Source: Rhizophagus irregularis
Taxonomy: Eukaryota > Glomeromycota > Glomeromycetes > Glomerales > Glomeraceae
Assembly: GCF_026210795.1 (NCBI RefSeq)
Contig: NC_089436.1
Coordinates: 3,844,001 to 3,908,000 of the forward strand
Length of the DNA: 64,000 nt
Reading direction: 5' to 3'
Shown here: positions 31,916 to 41,516 of the stretch, in pieces
How positions within the stretch are numbered: position 1 is the stretch's first letter
Layout of the letters: every line of letters starts with the position of its first letter
Program-made: the position numbers and the translations under genes
Notes under the pieces: model-generated
The model's database searches: none
What the model was told of the DNA's origin: nothing
Seen by the model: only the letters and a program-made list of their open reading frames with translations

Positions 31916-32955
31916 ATAAATCAAAATATAAATTTGTATATATTAATTTATATTTAATGTAAAAAAAGACAAAAGTAACTTATTTTTATATTATGATAAC
32001 TTTGTAATTTTCTAAAATTTGTTCATAATAAAGATTTGGTAAATATAAGGTTCTACTATATTTTTAAAATTATTTCGTTGAAATACGATGATTAATAAAG
32101 TTTGGAAAAATATAAGTAAATAAAGATAAAATTAATACGGAGATTTTTTGTTAAAGCTAAATGCAATAATGATGTGATGATCATATGATTTTTAAATTAG
32201 GTTAAATTGACAAAGATTATCGGTATAGTTAAAAAATGATAATAATCCATACAGATAATTATTAAATAGAGTTATATCATAGATAAATATCATTATATTA
32301 TTATTTCATATTAAATAGTTTAATACAATAAAAAGTTATGGGCCGGTGCAAAAAGATTGGTACCCCAAACATTGCATCGATAAAAAAAATTTTATTATGT
32401 AAATTTTTTTTTTTATTTATTTAATATTATCAGTATGTATTGGGAAAGAACAATCATACTCTCAATCATACTAAAATTGTTTATAATCTGGCCACAAGAA
32501 TCATTGCCACATCTTACACTTAATTAGGAAACATTAAATCAGGTTTACACGTAATTAGGAAATATTAAAGTTGTTTATTTATCCAGTTTTTATAGATTTA
32601 TTGCTATGGCTTATACTTAATTAGGAAATATTAAAGTTATTTATTCATCTGGATAATCAAGATTGTTCACTACGCACATCTAATTTTTCATCCAAAGTTC
32701 GTTATATATTTTAAAAATTTATTATAAAGTCAGTAATGTTAAAATTTTGTTTTGTTAATTAGGTTTTATAACGCGTTTAACAATTTTTCTTTATAATGCA
32801 TGTATTACTATAAACTATGCATTAATTAAATACCTTTTTTTGTAGGCGCTGTTTAAACTGTCTACAAGATTCAAAAATAAAACCCATTTCGTTATAAGTG
32901 TGGTAATCTAATAAGCAATAAACATTGTTCTCAAATTTTTGAAGAAAAAGAAACC
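31916..32955. other. Intergenic, AT-rich
   Basis: Includes three copies of TTAATTAGGAAA-ATTAAA-like sequence between 32520 and 32630 and a GGTGCAAAAAGATTGG segment at 32345 that could be a lone Tc1-like end. No gene. Confidence 0.35.
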
Positions 32956-33190
32956 ATGTTTTTCCCGGAATGTGGTAGTTTGACAAAAGGGCCAGCTTCT
33001 AAAAGTACCAGTAATTTACTTAACGCTAAAAAAAAAACAAAGACATAAGAGAAATAGTTCATGAGGCTAAAGTTAGATTTGGCAATAAAAACGCAAGAGA
33101 TGAAATAAACTTGACTCAAAGGTTTAAAAAAACAAAAGGCAAGAGAGTCGTAAACAGATCCGCGCTTTTCGCATTGATAAATCAAAGAAA
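32956..33190 (+). pseudogene. Frame-broken small ORF, Lys-rich
   Basis: An ATG opens MFFPECGSLTKGPASKST… and closes at TAA after about 30 codons. A neighbouring frame continues with EIVHEAKVRFGNKNARDE and TQRFKKTKGKRVVNRSALF. Higher GC and sensible codon use suggest one former gene split by a frameshift. Family unknown. Confidence 0.25.
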
Positions 33191-33279
33191 AAACAAATAA
33201 AAAATTCGCAGTAAACTTTTAATACAAAATTTTTTATTTTCAATAGATTCTAACTGTGACGGTATATAATAACAAGAAA

Positions 33280-33747
33280 ATGAAAGGTGTGTTGTATCCA
33301 AATACAATATCCAATAAAGTTAAATTTGATGAAGATGAAGAATTTGGCATTATTTTATTGAGCCTTATCAATAATTTGAAAGATCAGGTACTGTAAATTT
33401 ATCATATTCTATTTTAAATTATTAATTTTTTTTAATAATAGGTTAATATTAAATTAAGTTTCCTTATACTGAGAACGAAACAAACTGCTAGCTTATCGAT
33501 CATAAAGGGTTTGCTAAAAAACTTTATACATGTTAAAGATTTGCAAAAAGAAAATTATAAAGTTTCTTTAATATTTCAGGTATTGCTTGTTAGTTATTTT
33601 AACTAAATTATAAAATAATTAATATATTATTAAAAATATTTCTATATTTAGTATGAAGAAGATAGAAACTTAACAAATGCTATAATAAGCATGTCAACAT
33701 CTGTCTCAAAAAACAATATTCCTAAAGAAAAGAATATCAGTATTTAA
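33280..33747 (+). CDS. Small three-exon gene, 113 aa, unknown; possibly truncated by a stop
   Basis: Exons 33280-33387, 33442-33579 and 33652-33747 join in phase 0 across 54-nt and 72-nt GT-AG introns. The product starts MKGVLYPNTISNKVKFD and ends KEKNISI. The middle exon is Leu/Ile/Lys-rich and helical (RTKQTASLSIIKGLLKNF). After the TAA at 33745 the same frame stays open for over 60 codons (…EKNIYDLTNRDIEEHL… to 33939). The stop may therefore be a recent nonsense mutation in a longer protein. There is no signal peptide and no recognised domain. More coding-like pieces follow to about 34540. Confidence 0.4.
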
Positions 33748-34127
33748 AATACTTCTATTAAAAGAGATATTACTATTTCCGAAAAAAACATTTATGATCT
33801 TACCAATAGAGATATTGAAGAACATCTTTCCATTCCTAAAAGCAATATTCATCTTGAAATAAAATCAATTGAAATTATTGACGTTGAAGACTATAGAAGT
33901 CATGAAAATCTATTTAATTCCAAAATGTTATGTTATTAAAAAGTAGAAGGACTTTTGAATAATTTACTTTTTAATAATTGACCTATTTTATTTAGGCAAC
34001 TATAGATTGTAGAAATTTGTGTAGAGATTTTGGGTCTGTGAAAAAATTTAATTAATTTAAATATTATATAAAGTGCATTTATTGTTATTTATTACTAATT
34101 TAATTTCATTAACCTTATTTTTAGTTC

Positions 34128-34545
34128 AAAAATCAAAAGTTGAGATTTATCAACTTAAGACTTTTGATGTATTAACAGAACATGGTTAGATAAAGCCGTA
34201 CTCGAATTTACATTACCAAATAAACCATTTGCAGAAGGTATTATGCAATTTTAATATAGAATTATTTTTATACTTAAACTGGCTTAAATTGTTATTATTT
34301 ATTAACCACTCTTGTATTAATAATTTAGGCGGGATGCGCAAAGCCTATATGGTTTATACTACCAATATGATAGATGATTTATATATGTTGTCAAGTCATA
34401 TAAGAATGCTTATAAAAATCGGTATGAAACAATATTAGTAGATGTACAGATGAAGGCTATGTGCAAATATATTTTAGAAAGATTTAATTTAAAGTTGAAA
34501 AAAGCAAATCTAGATGATTTGGCCACATATCAGTATTTATTATAT
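34128..34545 (+). pseudogene. Coding-like fragments downstream of the small gene
   Basis: Pieces such as EFTLPNKPFAE followed by a GT donor, then after TTTAG an exon-like stretch starting GCGGGATGCGCAAAGCC, then YKNRYETILVDVQMKAMC and KLKKANLDDLATYQ one frame over. They may be the remaining exons of the gene that starts at 33280, broken by stops and frameshifts. Unknown family. Confidence 0.2.
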
Positions 34546-35763
34546 TTTTTTATAATATGTTGATGGAGCATAGAAAAAGTACAATTGTAATCACGGATAT
34601 GTGACCAAAGATAAACAAGAAGCTGCCTTACTAGCACAAAGCTTTAGGCTTTAACCATTTTACATATCACGATAAGTAAGTTGTCAAGTAAATATAATCC
34701 ATGAAAAATTTTATCTTTTTAATTAATTGCTTTGTTTAGTTATCAATCAAATCATTCTCAATATGGTTCTAAAAATCTTCAAACAGCCCGGGGTATTGAT
34801 GCCTTTTTTAAAAACCCATAAATGCAATTATATTTGTGATATTTTAGATTTGAACAAATGTAGATTTTATTTTAGAGTTGTCTTATAACCTTCAATGTCC
34901 TATCAAATAATAATTTTTTTTTACAATAATAACAATAATAAATAACAATAATAAGTAAAATTTTAGCTACTTTTAACTTGCGTTTATACTTCTTATAGTA
35001 TGCATGTGTTAATAGAGTTATTCAATTGATCTGTTTTTCAATTTAACTCAGAAAATATATACTGTATAATATAATTAGTTTTATAATTGGAAATAAACTT
35101 CTATAATAAAATTTACATTCATTTGTTTATAGGATTACTTGAACTACCTGAAATCTAGTTTGGACCACATTTTGCATTAGTGACTGCATGTTAACATATA
35201 AATAAGAAGTCCATTATTAGTCACAGTTATTGCCATAATACTTTTTTTTTTGTAATTATCCATCATGTTAACCGGCAGGTAGTAAGTGAGTAACGGAAAT
35301 TGGCTAAGTAAGTAACGTAAAATTACTATTTTAGGTCAATTTATGTTACTCCCCTTATATAAGGCACGGAACGTAAAGTCAATTATATTTATTTACTTTA
35401 CGTTACTCCCCTTATATGAGTAAGGTACAGAAAATAATATAAGGGGATTGCTAAACGTTACCTGGGCGATCATCGCCTGGGGTTTTTTCAAGTATGTCAT
35501 AATTGACACATGATGCACAATATATAGAGTAAATTTATTAATCGGCTGATTAAACTTAAATTTTATTGCGAAGATATTTTTTTATTATAATTTCTAATTC
35601 AAATAATCTTATTTATTTGCAAATATTAAAATTTAAGTCACACATTTTCGATTTTAAAGAAAAAAATCACCATATTCATTTTTAATGAAGTGATACAAAT
35701 AAAAAAAATAATAATAATAAATAAAAAAGATAAGTAAATTATAATGATCAAGGAGAAAGATGC
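34546..35763. other. Intergenic
   Basis: Two copies of TTACTCCCCTTATAT (about 35345 and 35404), with GTAACG/CGTTAC inverted words around them (35260-35470), suggest a small unrecognised repeat element. Otherwise AT-rich, no gene. Confidence 0.35.
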
Positions 35764-35789
35764 TAATAAAAAATGAAATAACATGGAGT

Positions 35790-36134
35790 AATGGAAAGTA
35801 ATAGAAGATGAAAGAGAGTAAAAAAGAGCAATGAGAAGTGAGATAAAAAGGTGTGATGGGAAACGGAAAGAAGTGATGGGAGACGAAGAGGAGTAATGGG
35901 AGACGAAAAGAAGTGATAGAGACGAAGAGGAGTGATGGGAGACGAAGAGGAGTGATGGGAGACGAAAAAAGTGATGAGAGACAAAAAGAAATGATGGGAG
36001 ACGTAAAGGAACGATGAGAGACGAAAAGAAGTGATGGGAGACAAAGAGGAGTTATGAGAGACGAAAGGAAGTGACGGGAGACAAAAAGAAATGATGAGAG
36101 ACGAAAAGAAGTGATGGGAGACGAAGAGGAGTGA
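35790..36134. repeat. Minisatellite, ~20-bp unit
   Basis: About fifteen degenerate copies of GAGACGAAGAGGAGTGATGG run head to tail, with variants such as GAGACAAAAAGAAATGATGG. The purine-rich strand is the plus strand. The frame across it on the minus strand (35763-36044) is a Ser/His/Pro/Leu repeat artefact. Confidence 0.8.
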
Positions 36135-36608
36135 GAGTCATAACAAGTACGTATAGTATTAACTAATTAAATTAACACAATTTTTACAAAATACATAATT
36201 TCGTATTACTGTTAATATTTTTCAGTTTCACATTGAATTATAAACACTAAAATCATAATTTCCTTGGAAAATTTATGGATATCAAGTAGTAACTCCATTA
36301 ATCATTACTTTGAATAATTATTTATCAGACAATAATATTAATATGCTATATTAACCTAAATAAAATTTTTTAAAACTAAAGTAAAACAATTATAAACCTG
36401 AAGCAAAAATATTATCGAAATCCATAAATCTTAGATGTTCAAATAAATTAAATCCCGTCAAATAAAAAAAGTGTGCAATTAAGGAGAAACACTAAGTATC
36501 ATCATATTAATAAATACCAAGTGAAATAAATTTTTGAAAATTATTTTAGATAGATAACTATTATTATGCGAATTTAATTTATTTGCTTATTACATATTAA
36601 TATATATA
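36135..36608. other. 3' flank of the second F-box-like gene
   Basis: AT-rich, no repeats or coding frames recognised. Confidence 0.35.
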
Positions 36609-38060
36609 TTACATTGATTTACAAAATGGTATCTTTTTAATTTCAAATTTCTGAATTTTAATACCTAATTCCATATATTCTTTAACAAGTATTTTTATAT
36701 CATTCTTTGACCTAGTGGAATAATTATAAACGCAGTCAGTAATAGAAATAATCAGTGAAAGTGGTCTTTGTGATGTACGATCTTGCCAGTTTATAAAAAA
36801 TCCTTCTAAATCGTCATAAATAGCATCTATACTTGACCCAGCAAAATATTCTAAAATTAAACCATAAAAATATTTTCGTGAATAATTTGCCAAAATCTCG
36901 AAGAAGTAAAACAAATCATCAAATCCACTACGATATTCAATAATTTCTAAATATTTACAATTATTTAGAATTAGTTTAAATATTTCTTCTTCATTCTCCT
37001 TGATTTGAGTGCATAAAATTTTAAGATTTGGACAAAAATCAGCTAAAGCTATATTTATTGATTCATTATGGTAATGATATATATAAAATTCTGTTAGATT
37101 TTTTCCATTAATTTCTAAAAAGTTAATTAGCAAATCAACATCTGAATCATCATCATATATACTAATCTTCAGAATCTTCAATTGTGAAAAATGAGCATCC
37201 TGCAATTGATAAAAAGTATATTCCCCATTTTTTTGATTTAAAATGAGTTCTTGTAAATTTTTAAACATAGCTATAAATGGTATTGATATTTTACAATTCT
37301 TCAATGTTAACTTTGTTAATATTAAAGACTGCTTAGTTAATGAACTGATGAATATTCTATAATTATAGTCTTGAAAATTCCGAAGATTTACGATTTTTAA
37401 GTTATTCTGTGAAAAAATCAAATCTAATAATCTATTTGAAATATTAGGCTTAAAATCTATAGTTAATGATTGCAGATTATGAGATATTTGAGAAATAAAT
37501 TCAGAACAAATATCTGAATCACATTTTAATTCTACAAGGTTTGCTAAATGAATTTTTGCTATTGATAATACATCAATATCTTCTGAATGTGATATATATA
37601 CGTTATACTTTAAAGCTTTTAATGATGAAATTTGATTCATAAGCATTTTTAATATTTCTTGTAGTATCAAATTTTGTAAATCTTTTGAAATATTTGATTG
37701 TTGTTTTTCAAGTGTATATTTAAGCATATCATTAATTCTATAAATTGAGATAACTTTGCAAAATGATGCATAATTAAACAATGGAGGTTTCTGAATTGGA
37801 ATGGTAATATTAATTCCATTCTTATGTAAAATTTCTTCTGATTCCTTAGGAAGACAAGCAATTAAAGTATAAATAATTGATATTGGTATATGTGGCGTAT
37901 CATTATAATCATAAAACTTGCGAACATCTCTCCATAAAATTCTAACCGCAATTTCACAACAAAGGTGGTTAACTAATAGACATGAATATAAGGTATTTTT
38001 ATCATCATATAAATATTCAAATATATCCTTAAGACAATCAGCAAGTAGTTGACGAGGCAT
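36609..38060 (-). CDS. F-box-like protein with degenerate leucine-rich repeats
   Basis: A 483-residue single-exon protein. The N-terminal F-box-like segment (LLADCLKDIFEYLYDDKNTL, then LYSCLLVNHLCCEIAVRILW) aligns directly with that of the gene at 14381-15787. Both also share PLFNYASFCK/PMFNYASFCK, the FLEINGKNLTEFYI/FLMNNGKNLKEFYI block and CPNLKIL/CPNLRKL. They are clearly paralogues, diverged over most of the LRR-like region. Expected role: substrate receptor of an SCF ubiquitin ligase. Cys32-Cys33 replaces the Trp seen at the equivalent position of the paralogue (VNHLCC against VNHLWC). Start chosen at the first Met before the F-box. No signal peptide or membrane segment. Confidence 0.85.
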   Translation of the reverse strand: MPRQLLADCLKDIFEYLYDDKNTLYSCLLVNHLCCEIAVRILWRDVRKFYDYNDTPHIPISIIYTLIACLPKESEEILHKNGINITIPIQKPPLFNYASFCKVISIYRINDMLKYTLEKQQSNISKDLQNLILQEILKMLMNQISSLKALKYNVYISHSEDIDVLSIAKIHLANLVELKCDSDICSEFISQISHNLQSLTIDFKPNISNRLLDLIFSQNNLKIVNLRNFQDYNYRIFISSLTKQSLILTKLTLKNCKISIPFIAMFKNLQELILNQKNGEYTFYQLQDAHFSQLKILKISIYDDDSDVDLLINFLEINGKNLTEFYIYHYHNESINIALADFCPNLKILCTQIKENEEEIFKLILNNCKYLEIIEYRSGFDDLFYFFEILANYSRKYFYGLILEYFAGSSIDAIYDDLEGFFINWQDRTSQRPLSLIISITDCVYNYSTRSKNDIKILVKEYMELGIKIQKFEIKKIPFCKSM

Positions 38061-38593
38061 TTTGTTATGTTTTTAATTGAGAGGTAAGATATGCAAAGTG
38101 AAAAATTATTATTTCTAGTCACATCAGCATATTTTATAGTAATTTTGACGTAATGATGTAATGTGGTTAAATGAATATAATTATATAATTTGAACTCAAG
38201 GTTACTCACCAATTTCTATTTTAGTAAAATATACGTCATTAAAATTTTCCTTTTAAGGATTAACGCTGATAAGTTGTCATTTCAACATTTTATTCAGAAA
38301 TACGACAGTATGATTAGGCTTGTTGGGTGACAGGTCCTATCTGGCTTCTAAATTTTGAAACATCTAATTCAGAATCCCTTTATATCATAACTAATTATTA
38401 TAAATTTGTTAGTAATTTTATTTTTCTTTATCATGGTTATAACTTGTAAGATTTCACATGCAATTTTTATGATTACTTACATTTAATTTGTATTAACTAA
38501 TAGAAAGTTGAAATGTTTCAGCTACTTTAAAGAACATCTTTGTGGAAGCAAAATATAAACTCAAACATATGCAATAATTTGCTATTAACTCCA
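38061..38593. other. 5' flank of the second F-box-like gene
   Basis: AT-rich; holds the presumed promoter of the minus-strand F-box-like gene. No distinctive element recognised. Confidence 0.3.
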
Positions 38594-38789
38594 CCCTATA
38601 AAAACGAAATGTGTTGAATTTGTTTTATATTTGTGCTCATGTGTAATAAATATCTAAAAAAGCACCATTTTATCCGATTTATGTCTTATTACAAAAAAAC
38701 AAAAATTAAACAAAATGGTGCTTTTTTAGACATTTATTACACATGAGCACGAATTTAAAATAAATTTAACACAATTCGTTTTTATAGGG
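38594..38789. mobile_element. 196-bp foldback MITE of the CCCTATAAAAA family, TSD CCA
   Basis: The arms are inverted copies of about 77 bp. The left starts CCCTATAAAAACGAAATG, the right (reverse complement) CCCTATAAAAACGAATTG, and both run on to GTGCTCATGTGTAATAAAT and AAAAAAGCACCATTTT. CCA flanks both sides (38591-38593 and 38790-38792). No coding capacity. The long arms would form a near-perfect hairpin if transcribed. Confidence 0.8.
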
Positions 38790-41516
38790 CCAGACAGTAT
38801 TAAAAATAGAGAAAGATATTAAATATAAATACTGTGTAAAATTAAGATATATTAATAATAATTATTCTCTGATAATGGAAATACAATTTTATAATTTTAT
38901 GAATAAAATTAATAATAATTCACATTAAAATATTTTATATTCACTATTTTTTAATTGGTAAGTATTCAATTGTCTCTATTCCAAATAATGATAAACCATC
39001 ATTTCAAAAATCCTTTGTTATTTAAGAATATGGGAAAATCAATTTCTAATATTTTTAATATTTTTAATTTATGAACCCTTAAAAGCGCATACTGTAAAAT
39101 ATGTAATCTTTTTCTAAAATATGATATTTTTAAGGGTGCTACTTCCATGGTATCAAAAAACTAAACGTAATTTCCTTTTATTTGCAACTTGATCAGCAAA
39201 TCGTATATTATCATCAAACTATACGTAATAAATCATTTTTTTTTTCTTAATTACTAGGTCAATTAGCTGTGGTAAATATTTTGATATTTTCCATGACTGC
39301 GTAACTACCAAATTGGCAATATTAATGTGCTACAAGTTATATTTCTAAAAATAAAAGACCATTCACAAATAAAGATGACAACATGGTACAAGCTTTCTGG
39401 AGAAACAAATTTATTGATTAATTCTATAATTTGTAACTGATCAAATACCTAAAAACAAATAAGACAGTAATAGGATTATATTTGAATTCTTTTAATTCTA
39501 TCTAGTCATCTATTAGATATGGTTAAATCATAATTTAGTTATAAAATGTATTTTACGTGTGGAATTCCTAAAGTTACTCTTGCTTGAAAGACTGGATAAA
39601 ATTGCAAGAAAATGTTATTCATAAATTTATAAATGTTATTTAGATTTAGATAATGGATTTTTGGTTGGTTAAATTGGACCCTGTTATTTGAGATTGATAG
39701 CTTAGAAAGTAAAATTGATAAGGAATTTTAGAAAAAATAACATTATAATATTTTAGTTTATATGGTAACACTAGAGTTAATGGACGGATGGTAGCTTAGA
39801 AGATATTCCTAATAAAGTAAAGCATTTATGTGTGATAATGATTATACTTAAAACATATATATTTCCAGATTTTTGGATGTATAGCAAAAGACTCAAGAAA
39901 TCTAATGAACTGATTGTTCCAGTTAGTTTGTCATTGGTGATAAAGATGGAATTATGTTAAAAATCATATAGTAATAAATATAAGAATCCATTATCTGAAA
40001 TCATGCTAAATATTCAATAAAAATCTCTATTATATAAAAAATAATCTTAAGAACAGAAATTCTAATAACAACATAAATAAAAATGTACAAAAATGTAAAA
40101 GAATGAAGTAATTATATCAAATAAAATGAACAAGTTTCTAGCGCAGTACATAATAAAAATAATAATGGTCAACATAATTCACAATGTGCATTGATCGATT
40201 AATTAAGTTTTGTCATGGTACTAAAACATGTTTAAAGAAAGTCAATCTGTTGTAAAATAAATTTTGGGTATAGTCAAAAGAAATTTATTACTGAAATATT
40301 GAGTCCAAAATAAATTAGAGTTCTGAATCTCCCAAAAAAAAACCCCAGATTAATCACAAGTTAAATGATATTATAGTCGTTTGAATTGTTTCGAAAGAAA
40401 ATAAGTACAGTACTATTTATTCCTCGAAATGACGTATATGATAAATTAAATTAGATGTTTATACTGATGTTATGTTATATTTGCAAATTAATATTATTAA
40501 ATTTAATATTTTAATATGTCCATCGAATCAGTATATCATTTATTTTTATAATACCATTTGACTAATAGTAAAACTAATATTCATAGATTTTTATGTTTTT
40601 TTCTGATATTCTCACGTATTATAAAATTATTAGGAGCCGTGTGACAATGAATTTAATCTCAAGAAAAATATTAATTATCAAACGGATCCTATTAAAAAAA
40701 AAATATATTATCGAATACTATTAAAAAAATAATATCAATTGGACCCATTAATAAAAGCTTATCAAACCGTCCATCTATTTTATATTAAAATCGTGCATAG
40801 AAATTAGAAAATATTCACGTTTATTTATAAAAAAATTGAATTGTAGCAATGCTAATAATTTTAAATACATTTCAACATATATACCATAAAATTTCAAGAA
40901 TTGCTATATAAAGTTTATGTCATCATTTTAAAACGAAATAGAGAATCTTTTACTACAAAGAATTCCGTCCGTTACTTACTTTCACTACGTAATCATCATT
41001 AATCATTTTGATTTTCACGCTTAAAATTATAAATGTTGATTGATAAATAAATTTTTCAAATAGTGGTTTTTTAATTTATTACCAATTTATTTATTTTCTA
41101 ATCAATAAAATACATTAACAAATGTAAAAACTGAAAACATTTCTGTTCAATATAATTTGTAGTTTTATCCATAAATAAAACTAATTTAAATGGCGTAGTT
41201 ATTACGAAAAATTGTTTGATTGTCAATTCGGTTAACACTCAAATAAAACGGCGTACATTTGTTTGTATATAGTTAATATAAGTGAGAAATAGGACAAATG
41301 TTATAATATTTATATCTAATTTTAATATGAAATCGAATACAGTAACCGTCTCATATATAAATTTAATTAGTCTATTACGTCATAAATTTATATTGTCACG
41401 CCTCACTAGTACTAGTAGTAATGGTGCGTTTATTATATTAACCGTTAAATCCGTTAAATCAGTGTTAACTTCAAATAAAACCAAATCACTCATTCATTCA
41501 TGAACGTAATTCTATA
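38790..41516. other. 2.7-kb AT-rich intergenic region
   Basis: No gene, RNA or transposon end recognised. The plus-strand frame at 41282-41503 lies opposite the Sel1 gene's 3' end and has no domain. This is the longest featureless stretch of the window. Confidence 0.4.

Noticed and set aside
32931-33185. 84-codon minus-strand frame
   Set aside because: Antisense to plus-strand coding-like pieces (MFFPECGSL and EIVHEAKVRF), which fit better.
35763-36044. 93-codon Ser/His-rich minus-strand frame
   Set aside because: It is the translation of the 20-bp minisatellite.
41282-41503. 73-codon plus-strand frame
   Set aside because: AT-rich, no domain, next to the 3' end of the Sel1 gene; likely chance.
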